Assembly (NCBI RefSeq): GCF_018861065.1
Contig: NZ_JAHKQO010000018.1
Span: 1-39,966 of the forward strand
Direction of reading: 5' to 3'
DNA length: 39,966 nucleotides
Source of the DNA: Paraglaciecola arctica
GTDB taxonomy: Bacteria > Pseudomonadota > Gammaproteobacteria > Enterobacterales > Alteromonadaceae
Below, one piece after another: positions 9,603 to 17,982 of the stretch. The notes beneath the pieces were generated by a model. That model worked only from the letters and a program-made list of their open reading frames with translations, ran no database searches and had not been told where the DNA came from. Position 1 is the stretch's first letter. Each line of letters begins with the position of its first letter. Position numbers and translations under genes: made by a program.

Positions 9603-10463
9603 TTAGTTCGTTATTTCAGCGAAAACATCGCCGAGGCGCGTAACGTCTCCAGCACTGAGATCTGCGAATTCCAAGGTATCAGTTTCGAAACAAGCCACAA
9701 TGGTTGAGCCGAGCTTAAACAAACCCATTTCTTCGCCTTTCTTAATAAAGACTGAATTGTCACCTTCACTTGGGTATTGCCAATGTTGTACGTTTTTGCC
9801 CGCAGGAGGAGATACTGTCCCTGCCCATTTGGTTTCGATACTCGCAACAATAGTCGCTCCAACTAACACCATGGCCATTTTACCAATTTCAGTATCGAAA
9901 ATTGCAACCACTCGTTCGTTTCTTGCAAACAGTCCAGGTACACGTTCTGCCGTTAGTGGGCTCACAGAAAATAGCTCTCCGGGCACGTAAATCATATCCG
10001 TTAGTTGTCCGTCAATGGGCATGTGGATACGGTGGTAATCTTTTGGGGAAAGATAGATGGTCGCAAACTTACCGTCGAGAAACGGCTTTGCGAGCTCAGG
10101 TTTGCCCCCTAGTAATGTTGTTAAACTATAATCATGGCCTTTTGCTTGAAAAATAGCATCATGTTTAATGTTACCTAATTGACTCACCGCACCATCAACC
10201 GGTAAAGCCAGTTGTTTTTTATCCTGACAAATGCTGCGTACATCGGCTCTTAATTGTCTGGTAAAAAACGCATTAAATGAGCGGTAAGATTCTGGATCAG
10301 GCTCGAGTGCTTCGGACATGTCCACATTATATTGCTTAATAAATAACTTAATAATAGCTGTCGTGAATGCGCCAGCTTCCGCCGCCGCTAGTTTGCCTAC
10401 CATACGTGATAAAAGGTGTTTTGGTATAACGTATTGCAGCGCGATTTTTAAAGAATCAAACAA
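9603..10463 (-). CDS. psd: Phosphatidylserine decarboxylase proenzyme
   Basis: Makes phosphatidylethanolamine from phosphatidylserine at the inner membrane. The proenzyme cuts itself at the LGST motif, where S253 becomes the pyruvoyl prosthetic group. The other members of the self-cleavage triad are present at the expected places, D90 (in LPVDG) and H147 (in HRIHMP). The start is TTG at 10463, supported by an AGGAAG ribosome-binding site about 5 bp upstream and by close agreement with the E. coli N-terminus. At 286 residues it lacks the long acidic tail of the E. coli protein. It follows rsgA, as in E. coli. Confidence 0.97.
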   Translation of the reverse strand: MFDSLKIALQYVIPKHLLSRMVGKLAAAEAGAFTTAIIKLFIKQYNVDMSEALEPDPESYRSFNAFFTRQLRADVRSICQDKKQLALPVDGAVSQLGNIKHDAIFQAKGHDYSLTTLLGGKPELAKPFLDGKFATIYLSPKDYHRIHMPIDGQLTDMIYVPGELFSVSPLTAERVPGLFARNERVVAIFDTEIGKMAMVLVGATIVASIETKWAGTVSPPAGKNVQHWQYPSEGDNSVFIKKGEEMGLFKLGSTIVACFETDTLEFADLSAGDVTRLGDVFAEITN

Positions 10464-10597
10464 AGTAACTTCCTAATGATCTAACTTTACCGTCGAGAAT
10501 TGTACCGCAATAATCTTGATTTTGTGCTCTTCACTAAGTCCAATAGGCTATATGCTAGTAGATTTTACCGGTGAATTTTGTGGTTAAACGTGGGAGG

Positions 10598-11632
10598 TCA
10601 TACTTTGGTATGTGCAGGGCGAAGTTCATCCATATTTAATAAAATTTTATGATAACTTTGGTAACGTTGTTGGCTTATCTTGCCTTCTTCTACAGCGGCC
10701 TTAATTAAACAGCCAGGGTCACTACCATGTTTACAATCTCGAAATTTACAGCCTCCTAAATAGTCTCTGAACTCCTTAAACCCGTTTGTTAAGCGCTCTG
10801 CTGGCAGATGCCATAAAGCAAATTCCCGTACTCCTGGAGAGTCTATTAAATCTCCGCCAGCTGGGAAATGTAACAGTTTAGCTGTAGTTGTTGTGTGCTG
10901 TCCTAAACCAGAGTTGTCAGAAATGTCTCCAATTAATTCATCAGCTTCAGGAAGTAATTTATTGATTAAACTCGACTTTCCTACACCAGACTGTCCAACA
11001 AACACACTGATTTTATCCTTAAGGCAGGCTGCTAGTTCATCGAGTCCTGTTAACGTTTTACAACTGGTGTAAACAATCTTGTAACCAATATCACGATAAA
11101 CGTTCAGTTGACCTTCCACTTCTTCAAGTTGTTCTGAGTTAAGCAACTCGACTTTGTTTAAAAGTATCACGGGCGAGATTTCGACGTCTTCTGCTGCAAC
11201 CAAATACCTATCAATTATATTCAGAGATAAGCTAGGCAATACCGAACTCACTATAATGATCTGATCGATATTCGCGGCAACAGGTTTGACCCCATCATAA
11301 AAATCTGGGCGGGTAAGTACAGATTTTCTATCTTGGACGAGTTCAATTATTCCGCTGATACTAAGAGACAGGTCCTTTCCAGGCCTAAATAAAACGTCGT
11401 CACCACAGACGACACTTTTGATAGTCCGCCGCATATGACATCTATGCACTACACCCGACTTATCTTCAACGTCAGCGTGTTTGCCAAATCTACCAATTAC
11501 ACGCCCAAGCTGTTGCTCACCAAGTTGATTATCTTCGATCTCCGTCGATTTAGCGCCCCTTGAAAGGTGCTTCGAGCGGTTTACCGAAACTTGCCGTTTT
11601 TGCTTATCTGTTAACTTTGGTTTTTTAGCCAC
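10598..11632 (-). CDS. rsgA: Small ribosomal subunit biogenesis GTPase RsgA
   Basis: Circularly permuted GTPase that checks late maturation of the 30S subunit. Order in the 344-residue protein: basic N-terminal extension, OB fold (about 40-110), then the permuted GTPase domain with G4 NKVE (159-162), G1 GQSGVGKS (213-220), the TTTT switch region (247-250) and G3 DSPG (264-267), and finally a zinc knuckle with C295, C300, H302 and C308. The motif order G4-G1-G3 is diagnostic. It is divergent from orn and upstream of psd (134-bp gap), the E. coli arrangement. Start ATG at 11632. Confidence 0.97.
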   Translation of the reverse strand: MAKKPKLTDKQKRQVSVNRSKHLSRGAKSTEIEDNQLGEQQLGRVIGRFGKHADVEDKSGVVHRCHMRRTIKSVVCGDDVLFRPGKDLSLSISGIIELVQDRKSVLTRPDFYDGVKPVAANIDQIIIVSSVLPSLSLNIIDRYLVAAEDVEISPVILLNKVELLNSEQLEEVEGQLNVYRDIGYKIVYTSCKTLTGLDELAACLKDKISVFVGQSGVGKSSLINKLLPEADELIGDISDNSGLGQHTTTTAKLLHFPAGGDLIDSPGVREFALWHLPAERLTNGFKEFRDYLGGCKFRDCKHGSDPGCLIKAAVEEGKISQQRYQSYHKILLNMDELRPAHTKV

Positions 11633-11641
11633 GTTTTATCT

Positions 11642-11669
11642 TTGCTGTAATTAATACAATTTCTAGTAT
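11642..11669 (+). promoter_or_regulatory. Candidate orn promoter
   Basis: TTGCTG (11642-11647) and TAGTAT (11664-11669) are separated by 16 bp, a plausible sigma-70 pair in the rsgA/orn divergent spacer. It would leave a leader of roughly 70 bases before the orn start. Confidence 0.4.
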
Positions 11670-11748
11670 CATGTTAACGTTTGCAGAGATGGATACCAAA
11701 TCTTTATGTATTTGTTGTTCATTTATTCTTTTTTGTTTAGGAGTCCAC

Positions 11749-12294
11749 ATGGCAATTAACACCGAAAATTTAGTTTGGATTGATATGGAAATGACAGGGC
11801 TAGATCCTGAATCTGACTTAGTCTTAGAAATTGCCACTATAGTCACTGATAAAGACTTGAATATTTTAGCTGAAGGGCCTGTATTAGCAATTTATCAGAC
11901 TGACGAAGTATTAAACTCTATGGATCAATGGTGCATTGATACTCATGGAAAATCAGGGTTAACCAAGCGTTGCCGCGAAAGCAAGACTGATATTCAACAA
12001 GCGACCGAGCAAACCATCGCTTTTATAGAGGAATATGTACCCAAAGGTATATCTCCGCTATGTGGTAACACTATAGGTCAGGACCGTCGGTTTTTAGTTA
12101 AGTATATGCCTGAACTTGAAGAATACTTCCATTACAGAAATATTGATGTCAGTACCATTAAAGAGTTAGTTAAACGCTGGAAACCCGAATTGCTTGATGG
12201 TTTTCACAAAAAAGGGGTTCACTTGGCGCTTGATGATATAAGAGAGTCGATAGCAGAATTGGTTTATTACCGACAACACGTGTTCAGCATTTAA
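11749..12294 (+). CDS. orn: Oligoribonuclease
   Basis: 3'-to-5' exoribonuclease that degrades very short RNAs, including the pGpG produced during c-di-GMP turnover; this window also encodes an EAL protein, so the two may meet in the same pathway. DEDDh family: the first acidic pair lies in [10 protein letters not shown] (D12, E14), later conserved segments are [10 protein letters not shown] and DVSTIKEL, and the final [10 protein letters not shown] holds the catalytic His and Asp. The frame opens earlier (11671), but the ATG at 11749 has TAGGAG upstream and gives the 181-residue family length. Confidence 0.97.
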   Translation: MAINTENLVWIDMEMTGLDPESDLVLEIATIVTDKDLNILAEGPVLAIYQTDEVLNSMDQWCIDTHGKSGLTKRCRESKTDIQQATEQTIAFIEEYVPKGISPLCGNTIGQDRRFLVKYMPELEEYFHYRNIDVSTIKELVKRWKPELLDGFHKKGVHLALDDIRESIAELVYYRQHVFSI

Positions 12295-12349
12295 CCGCTA
12301 CCTTTGCATATTTGCGTACAATTTCGGCAAATTCGAGTGAATAACAAAA

Positions 12350-12370
12350 AAAAGCAATAAAATTGCTTTT
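12350..12370 (+). terminator. Candidate terminator after orn
   Basis: AAAAGCAAT (12350-12358), a 3-base loop, and ATTGCTTTT (12362-12370) form a 9-bp stem. Only four T residues follow the G-C core, and the stem lies 55 bp after the orn stop and just before the tRNA promoter. The T-run is short, so strength is uncertain. Confidence 0.5.
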
Positions 12371-12375
12371 AGGAC

Positions 12376-12410
12376 TTGCATCGGAATTTTATTTTTGTAA
12401 AATGCGCCTC
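12376..12410 (+). promoter_or_regulatory. tRNA-Gly promoter with GC-rich discriminator
   Basis: TTGCAT (12376-12381) and TAAAAT (12398-12403) are 16 bp apart, followed at once by a GC-rich stretch (GCGCCTC). GC-rich discriminators are typical of stable-RNA promoters under stringent (ppGpp) control. The tRNA starts at 12454. Confidence 0.6.
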
Positions 12411-12453
12411 CGCTTTGGGTAACCACAGTCCAAAGTCAAGACAACATCATAAT

Positions 12454-12528
12454 GCGGGAATAGCTCAGTGGTAGAGCACAACCTTGCCAAGGTTGGGGTC
12501 GCGAGTTCGAATCTCGTTTCCCGCTCCA
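12454..12528 (+). tRNA. tRNA-Gly (anticodon GCC)
   Basis: The full cloverleaf can be drawn. The acceptor stem pairs GCGGGAA (12454-12460) with TTCCCGC (12518-12524), the anticodon arm CCTTGCCAAGG carries GCC at 12486-12488, the T arm carries GTTCGAATC, and CCA is encoded at 12526-12528. It is a single gene, 75 bases long. Confidence 0.97.
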
Positions 12529-12768
12529 AATTTTCACGTTATCAAATTAACACTATTGATAGTGTTAAAAATCTTTAAAAAACCTAGTAAATCGCACCTC
12601 GGTTGAATACTTGTCTTATATCATCTCAGCAATGAGTTCTTCAAAAGCTAATTGCAACTCATAGCCTTTTCGTTCAATCAGATGAATTAGTCGCCATCGA
12701 CAAATGCATTGCTATTGATTTAATACAAATTCATAATTGCCACTGGTCAAACCAGAGGCAAAGTAATC

Positions 12769-13257
12769 ATGGCTGTAAGAAATCCTTTAAGAACATTTGT
12801 AGACAAAGTTAATCAATATCCTCAATGGCTAAGTTCCAGGTTAATGACGTGGATGTTTAGGTTCAAAGTTAAACTCGCGGGTACTACCGGAATTGAAGTG
12901 CTGCATACAGATGGGAAAACAGCTACATATCGTCAGAAAAATAGCCGAAAAGCTCAAAATCATATTGGAAGTGTTCATGCTGCGGCCATGGCGTTATTAG
13001 CTGAATCATGTACAGGGTTTATTGTTGGGATCAACTTGCCAGGCGATAAGTTACCTTTGATTAAACGCATGGAGCTAAATTATGTCAAACGAGCTACGGG
13101 AGACATGACGGCTGTTGCCAGCTTAACCGAGCAACAAATTGCGTTGATGCAAACCGCTGAAAAAGGTGAAGTTAACGTTACCGTTCAGGTTACTGATGCA
13201 CTAGGAATTGAGCCTGTAGAATGTCAGATGATTTGGGCTTGGATTACCAAAAACTAG
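12769..13257 (+). CDS. DUF4442 domain-containing protein (hotdog-fold, thioesterase-like)
   Basis: A 162-residue cytoplasmic protein resembling the DUF4442 family, which adopts the hotdog fold of acyl-CoA thioesterases. The central helix segment NHIGSVHAAAMALLAES is the typical feature, followed by the strand region beginning PLIKRMELNYVKRATG. The catalytic activity of this family is unproven; an acyl-CoA or acyl-carrier substrate is inference. The ATG at 12769 is preceded by GAGG. It stands alone between the tRNA and maoP; the 240 bp upstream hold only a weak hairpin (12547-12568). Confidence 0.8.
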   Translation: MAVRNPLRTFVDKVNQYPQWLSSRLMTWMFRFKVKLAGTTGIEVLHTDGKTATYRQKNSRKAQNHIGSVHAAAMALLAESCTGFIVGINLPGDKLPLIKRMELNYVKRATGDMTAVASLTEQQIALMQTAEKGEVNVTVQVTDALGIEPVECQMIWAWITKN

Positions 13258-13362
13258 GATAAAGTAAAATAACAGGTATATGTATTTTTTAATGGATTCA
13301 TATCTCCTTCAGACTGATTTGAAATATCTAGCAAATGAAACCAAAAATTCACACAAAAATAG

Positions 13363-13390
13363 TTGACAGATTTTGATTTTAAATTATAAA
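13363..13390 (+). promoter_or_regulatory. Near-consensus sigma-70 promoter for maoP
   Basis: TTGACA (13363-13368) matches the -35 consensus exactly, and TATAAA (13385-13390) lies 16 bp further on. Transcription would begin near 13397, giving a leader of about 100 bases before the maoP start at 13496. Confidence 0.7.
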
Positions 13391-13495
13391 GCAAGTTGAA
13401 CCAGACGAGAGCGCTAGCCTGTTAATGCTCTTAGTATCAGTGTTTTTTTAACTCAGTGATCTTAAATCTTATTAACTTATTTTGTGGGGGTTGTA

Positions 13496-13861
13496 ATGGC
13501 AAAACTTACTAGAGAATTTTTAGTCAAACGTATGTTCAAAGATACAAAAAATTATCCCTATGGATTTTCTCGTTCTGGAGATTTTTCTATTAGTGAAAGC
13601 AAAGCATTGTCTGAATATGGATGTTTAATTGCTGCTTTAGTTGATGGTCAAATTCAACCTGAAACAAGTGATGATAACAACTTGTTAGCTGCGGCATTTG
13701 GTAAAAAAGAGCCAGAAGGTGCTGCTGAAAAAGCATGGGTGAAATATCAAAAACGTATAAACCGTCCAAAACTAGGTAGTGTTTATGGCAATCATCGACC
13801 AGCTGCTGTCGAAGATGACGACACCGTAGAGGATGATTTAGAAGTAGAAATAGATGATTAG
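13496..13861 (+). CDS. maoP: MaoP family protein (DUF413, formerly YifE)
   Basis: The 121-residue protein carries the DUF413 pattern: FKDTKNYPYGFSRSGDFSI at the N-terminus, a KKEPEGAAEKAWVKYQKRINRPK segment split across about residues 70-95, and a strongly acidic tail. In E. coli MaoP works with the maoS site to organise the Ori macrodomain of the chromosome, a role that may or may not carry over. The frame begins at GTG 13484, but the ATG at 13496 lies just after a GGGGG ribosome-binding site. The gene precedes ilvIH; in E. coli maoP also lies beside an ilv operon. Confidence 0.85.
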   Translation: MAKLTREFLVKRMFKDTKNYPYGFSRSGDFSISESKALSEYGCLIAALVDGQIQPETSDDNNLLAAAFGKKEPEGAAEKAWVKYQKRINRPKLGSVYGNHRPAAVEDDDTVEDDLEVEIDD

Positions 13862-13905
13862 TCGTCAATTGTTAATGTAATGTAACTTTGTCCTAATTAA
13901 GGCTG

Positions 13906-13955
13906 TATAATCAAGTGTTATTAGAAGTATTATCCTAATATAAGTCTATATTGGG
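13906..13955 (+). promoter_or_regulatory. ilvIH promoter -10 and leader hairpin
   Basis: A consensus TATAAT (13906-13911) lies 145 bp before ilvI, without a clear -35. The leader contains CCTAATATA (13934-13942), an AGTC loop and TATATTGGG (13947-13955), a 9-bp stem with one G-T pair. No leader peptide rich in branched-chain codons is evident, so classical attenuation is not supported. Confidence 0.4.
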
Positions 13956-14055
13956 ATATACATCTCACTTTTATCGTTTTTCATGTTTAAGTTTCCTAAT
14001 TGCTCACGTATAGTGCCCCTTCGTTTTTAAATAATATAGTTCTGGAGTGATTCTG

Positions 14056-15774
14056 ATGGAGATGATGTCAGGCGCCGCAATGGTTGTGCGGACGCTAAAA
14101 GATATAGGGGTAAAACATGTTTTCGGCTACCCAGGTGGTGCTGTACTTGATATTTATGATGCATTATATGCCCAACAAGATGTCGAACATGTCCTCGTCC
14201 GTCACGAACAAGCTGCAGCGCATATGGCGGATGGCTACGCCAGATCAACCGGTCAAACAGGTACCGTATTAGTAACATCTGGTCCAGGTGCGACTAATAC
14301 CATAACAGGTATTGCTACTGCATTTATGGACTCAATTCCAATGGTTGTGTTATCTGGGCAAGTTCCGTCTATGCACATTGGTGAAGATGCATTCCAAGAA
14401 ACGGACATGGTAGGTTGCTCACGGCCCATAGTTAAACATAGTTTTTTGGTTAAGCGAGCGGTGGATATACCTGAAGCGATCGCCAAGGCTTACTACATTG
14501 CCAATACTGGTCGCCCTGGACCCGTAGTAGTCGATTTACCTAAGGACATAGTCAATGTATCAGAAGAACATCCTTATCAATTCCCTGAAGATGTCACTAT
14601 GCGTTCATATAATCCTACGCTTAAAGGGCACAATAAGCAGATTAAGAAGGCAGTAAAAACTTTATTGGAATCGAAAAGACCCATTTTATACGTGGGTGGT
14701 GGAGCTATATCAGCCGAAGCCAGTGATTTGGTGACAGAGATTGCAGAGAAACTGAATGCACCTGTTACGTCTACATTGATGGGATTAGGCGCATTTTCGT
14801 CTGTTCATGAACAGTTTGTCGGTATGTTGGGTATGCATGGTAGATTGGAAGCCAATAAAGCGATGCATAATGCTGATTGTATTTTGGCTTTGGGTGCGCG
14901 TTTCGACGATCGTGTAACCAATAATGTTGATAAGTTCTGTCCACACGCGAATATCATTCATGTTGACATTGATCCTGCTTCGATTTCTAAGATTGTTGGT
15001 GCACATGTGCCTGTTGTTGGCAGTGTTGATGAAGTGGCAAAACAATTGCTCAAAGAAATGGGCAAAATTGATGCTAAGGCTCAGCACGCAAAAGTCGCTG
15101 ATTGGTGGGAGCAAATTAATCAGTGGCGTTCTCGTAAGTGTTTAGAATATAAAAAAGGTGATGGCTTAATCAAACCCCAAGAAGTCATTGAATCTTTATA
15201 TAAACATACCAACGGAGACGCGTATGTCAGTTCAGATGTAGGTCAGCACCAGATGTTTGCTGCGCTTTACTATCCGTTTGCAAAACCTAGACGCTGGATC
15301 AACTCTGGTGGGCTAGGCACCATGGGCTTTGGATTACCGGCTGCAATGGGAGTTCAAATGGCCCATCCTGAAGCGGTATCTACTGTAGTAACGGGTGATG
15401 GTAGTATTCAAATGAATATTCAAGAATTAGCCACTTGTATGCAATACAACTTACCTATAAAGATAATCTCTTTAAACAACCGCGCCTTAGGCATGGTTCG
15501 TCAATGGCAGGATATGATCTATAAAGGTCGCCATTCCCATTCCTATATGGATTCAATGCCAGACTTCGTTAAGTTGGCTGAAGCGTATGGGCACATAGGT
15601 ATTAGAGTAACCAAGCCAGAAGAATTAGATGAGGCAATGGCAAAATGTTTTGCAGCAAAAGATAGATTAGTATTTATGGACATTGAAATAGATCAAAATG
15701 AACATGTTTATCCAATGCAAATTAAATTTGGTGCAATGGATGACATGCGATTAAGTAAGACGGAGCGCACATAA
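14056..15774 (+). CDS. ilvI: Acetolactate synthase large (catalytic) subunit
   Basis: Thiamine-diphosphate enzyme for the first shared step of valine, leucine and isoleucine synthesis. The 572-residue protein follows E. coli IlvI closely: [15 protein letters not shown] near the N-terminus, catalytic E51 in [13 protein letters not shown], a central FAD-binding domain with LMGLGAF and MLGMHG, and the C-terminal diphosphate site beginning GDGSIQMN. The start is the ATG at 14056, eight bases after GGAG; an upstream in-frame GTG at 14047 overlaps that site and is unlikely. The last base is shared with the ilvH start (TAATG). Confidence 0.97.
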   Translation: MEMMSGAAMVVRTLKDIGVKHVFGYPGGAVLDIYDALYAQQDVEHVLVRHEQAAAHMADGYARSTGQTGTVLVTSGPGATNTITGIATAFMDSIPMVVLSGQVPSMHIGEDAFQETDMVGCSRPIVKHSFLVKRAVDIPEAIAKAYYIANTGRPGPVVVDLPKDIVNVSEEHPYQFPEDVTMRSYNPTLKGHNKQIKKAVKTLLESKRPILYVGGGAISAEASDLVTEIAEKLNAPVTSTLMGLGAFSSVHEQFVGMLGMHGRLEANKAMHNADCILALGARFDDRVTNNVDKFCPHANIIHVDIDPASISKIVGAHVPVVGSVDEVAKQLLKEMGKIDAKAQHAKVADWWEQINQWRSRKCLEYKKGDGLIKPQEVIESLYKHTNGDAYVSSDVGQHQMFAALYYPFAKPRRWINSGGLGTMGFGLPAAMGVQMAHPEAVSTVVTGDGSIQMNIQELATCMQYNLPIKIISLNNRALGMVRQWQDMIYKGRHSHSYMDSMPDFVKLAEAYGHIGIRVTKPEELDEAMAKCFAAKDRLVFMDIEIDQNEHVYPMQIKFGAMDDMRLSKTERT

Positions 15775-16271
15775 TGAGAAGAATTATTTCTGTATTAATG
15801 GAAAACGCGCCGGGCTCATTATCACGTATAGTCGGGGTATTTTCGCAGCGAGGGTTTAACGTAGATTCTTTGTGCGTCGCGCCAACAGACGACAAAAGTT
15901 TGTCTCGTTTAACAATTGTTACTGTTGCAGATGACAAAGTCATTGAACAAATCACCAAACAAGTGAATAAGCTAATCGACGTATTAAAAGTGTCTGATTT
16001 GTCTGACGGGCATCACGTTGAACGAGAACTGATGCTGGTTAAGGTTGCCACCCGCAGTGAGCTTGTTCGTGCTGAAGTTAAGCGGAATGTTGATATATTT
16101 AGGGCGCAAATTGTTGATGTTGATGCCAACAACTATACCATTCAGGTTACTGGTACCAGTGACAAACTTGATGCGTTTGCACATGCGTTGAGTCAAAGTA
16201 CTGAGATTATCGAAGCATCAAGAACGGGAGTGTGTGGATTGGCTAGAGGTGAAAAAGCTCTACGTCCATAA
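15774..16271 (+). CDS. ilvH: Acetolactate synthase small (regulatory) subunit
   Basis: Regulatory partner of IlvI that confers valine feedback inhibition. An N-terminal ACT domain begins RRIISVLMENAPGSLSRIVGVF, and the conserved second domain (RELMLVKV, then FRAQIVDVD) follows. At 165 residues it matches IlvH rather than the short IlvM or IlvN subunits, which fixes the isozyme as the IlvIH type. Its ATG overlaps the ilvI stop by one base, so translation is coupled. A strong terminator follows at 16296. Confidence 0.96.
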   Translation: MRRIISVLMENAPGSLSRIVGVFSQRGFNVDSLCVAPTDDKSLSRLTIVTVADDKVIEQITKQVNKLIDVLKVSDLSDGHHVERELMLVKVATRSELVRAEVKRNVDIFRAQIVDVDANNYTIQVTGTSDKLDAFAHALSQSTEIIEASRTGVCGLARGEKALRP

Positions 16272-16295
16272 AATAAACATTCTTTTGTATGAAAT

Positions 16296-16319
16296 AAAAA
16301 GCCCTAACGGGCTTTTTTT
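16296..16319 (+). terminator. Rho-independent terminator of ilvIH
   Basis: AAAAAGCCC (16296-16304), loop TAAC, and GGGCTTTTT (16309-16317), continued by further T residues. It lies 24 bp after the ilvH stop. Confidence 0.9.
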
Positions 16320-16629
16320 GTAAGTGATTTTCAGAAAAGTTGTCAAAATCAGTCAATAAACTAATTTTATGTAATTTAATTACAGTATTTTTAATAATTA
16401 ATTACACTAGACCTATTCTAAAATGAAATATAGGTTTCAACAAATCACTTTTAAAACAATGATTTGTAGTGATGTTGATCTCGGTTTTATCTTTTTTACA
16501 ATTCATTAATCAAAAACAATCAGAAAAAAAACAACATATTCTTGTAACTTAATTACAATTAGTTTCATCAGGTTGAGCAATAAAGCCAGCAACCCCTTAC
16601 TAAATACCTTAAATTACCGGAGTGTTATT
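16320..16629 (+). promoter_or_regulatory. AT-rich region with two HexR-like palindromes
   Basis: This gene-free stretch holds two nearly identical 15-bp palindromes, TGTAATTTAATTACA (16370-16384) and TGTAACTTAATTACA (16543-16557). They fit the HexR operator as I recall it (TGTAATWWWATTACA). A related TAATTAATTAC lies near 16396. A 7-bp inverted repeat, CAAATCA (16441-16447) and TGATTTG (16460-16466), lies between. No near-consensus promoter stands out. The downstream gene has a CGGAG ribosome-binding site at 16618-16622. Confidence 0.5.
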
Positions 16630-17226
16630 ATGAAAAAGTTACTTTTGACCACTGTTATTTGTGCAGCTACGTTATCATTCAATGCAAGCGCTTCTCTTAA
16701 AAGCGCTAAAAACTTCAAGTTTGTTGGTGATACTCAATACGCAGAACTTTGCCAAGCGGCTGCAACTAATGATCTAAGTTTATTTAAAAAGAACGTAAGA
16801 CAACATGGTTTTCGCTTAAGTGCCAGCAAAAATAAAATGTTGATGCTTTTAACTAGCGCGGATAATTTTGAATGTTCGGGACAAAGCCTAGTAGAATTTT
16901 CTAAGACTCGTGGCTCACATGATATCGCTGACTATTTAACAGGTGCAGAGCCTAAAGTTGCTACAGCATCAAGCAGTAAATATAAGTTTGTTGGCGACAG
17001 AGACTTTAAAAACTTCTGTAAGTCTGCAGTAACTAATAATGTTAACCTGTTTAAACGTGCATTAAGCAGTCAAATCGGCTCTTTAGGTTTTACCAAAAAA
17101 GAAGTAATGGGTAACGTACTTGAAGCTGATAACGTGACATGCGCAGGTGAAAGCTTAGAAGACTTCTTCGAGTCTCGTGAAGCGACAAACGTTATAAACT
17201 ATATTTCTGAAAAGTCAGCTCAATAA
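16630..17226 (+). CDS. Secreted protein with two DUF3718-like repeats
   Basis: A 198-residue exported protein with a clear signal peptide (MKKLLLTTVICAATLSFNASA) and two tandem copies of an approximately 75-residue domain. Each copy begins KFVGD (about residues 31 and 118), has one cysteine in an LC/FC helix context (ELCQAA, NFCKSA) and a second in FECSGQSL or VTCAGESL, then ends in a short helix before DYL or NYI. The paired cysteines probably form a disulfide in each domain. The pattern resembles DUF3718, a family without known function. Start chosen at the ATG at 16630 because of the CGGAG site and the signal peptide. Confidence 0.75.
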   Translation: MKKLLLTTVICAATLSFNASASLKSAKNFKFVGDTQYAELCQAAATNDLSLFKKNVRQHGFRLSASKNKMLMLLTSADNFECSGQSLVEFSKTRGSHDIADYLTGAEPKVATASSSKYKFVGDRDFKNFCKSAVTNNVNLFKRALSSQIGSLGFTKKEVMGNVLEADNVTCAGESLEDFFESREATNVINYISEKSAQ

Positions 17227-17255
17227 CCTTTTTTGTTAGGCAGTTGATTGATACG

Positions 17256-17290
17256 AAAAAAGCAAACAGTGAGAACTGTTTGCTTTTTTT
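17256..17290. terminator. Bidirectional terminator between the DUF3718 gene and tdk
   Basis: A 15-bp stem, AAAAAAGCAAACAGT (17256-17270) with ACTGTTTGCTTTTTT (17275-17289), has a GAGA loop and T-runs in both directions. It serves the plus-strand gene ending at 17226 and the minus-strand tdk ending at 17321. Confidence 0.92.
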
Positions 17291-17320
17291 ATATGTTTAA
17301 ATTAAGTGAATATTTGTCAG

Positions 17321-17899
17321 TTATTGCCAGACAAGCGCAGCGAAGTGTTGCCTGCACATTGATTCGTATCTATCATTTCCACCCACTTCCACTTGCTCAC
17401 CTTCTTTTACTGCTTGACCACTTTCGTCAATCCTAACCACAAATGTTGCTTTGCGGCCGCAGTGACAAATGGTTTTCAACTCTATTAACTTGTCTGCCCA
17501 AGCCAAAAGATAGCGGCTACCTTCGAAGGTTTCTGCTAAAAAGTCTGTTCGCAGGCCATACGCTAATACTGGAATATTGAGATTATCTACAACATAGATT
17601 AGTTGCTGTACTTGTTGTTTCGTTAAAAATTGTGCTTCATCAATAAATAGACAGTCTACCTTGCCTCTAGTGAGAAGCGCTTCTACCGCAGATTGCATAT
17701 TAGTTTGAGGAGTAAAAAGGTGTGCTGCCGATTCCAAGCCTATTCTAGATGCTACTTTACCTGTGCCATATCTATTGTCTAACGCAGCGGTGAAAATTTC
17801 AGCCTTCATACCTCTTTCGGCATAGTTATAGGCTGATTGGAGTAAAGATGTAGATTTGCCAGCGTTCATTGCCGAATAGTAGAAGTAAAGCTGCGCCAT
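17321..17899 (-). CDS. tdk: Thymidine kinase
   Basis: Salvage enzyme that phosphorylates thymidine to dTMP using ATP. The 192-residue type II kinase has the P-loop SAMNAGKST (residues 9-17), the DEAQF motif near residue 88, and the zinc-binding lasso domain with CHCGRKA and a later cysteine in SMCRQH. Length and motifs match the family. Start ATG at 17899. It stands alone, converging on the DUF3718 gene at a shared terminator. Confidence 0.96.
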   Translation of the reverse strand: MAQLYFYYSAMNAGKSTSLLQSAYNYAERGMKAEIFTAALDNRYGTGKVASRIGLESAAHLFTPQTNMQSAVEALLTRGKVDCLFIDEAQFLTKQQVQQLIYVVDNLNIPVLAYGLRTDFLAETFEGSRYLLAWADKLIELKTICHCGRKATFVVRIDESGQAVKEGEQVEVGGNDRYESMCRQHFAALVWQ

Positions 17900-17982
17900 G
17901 AATTATTTATCTCATTACAAAACCACTATTTTGCCTTTATTGGAGACAAATTAACATCATCAATAGAAACTCAGGGTAAAGT

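Noticed and set aside
12547-12568. Hairpin TTAACACTA/TAGTGTTAA after tRNA-Gly as terminator
   Set aside because: The stem is perfect but AT-rich and no T-tract follows on either strand.
13912-14055. Attenuator with leader peptide for ilvIH
   Set aside because: No short frame rich in Leu, Val and Ile codons and no terminator/antiterminator pair; only one AT-rich hairpin.
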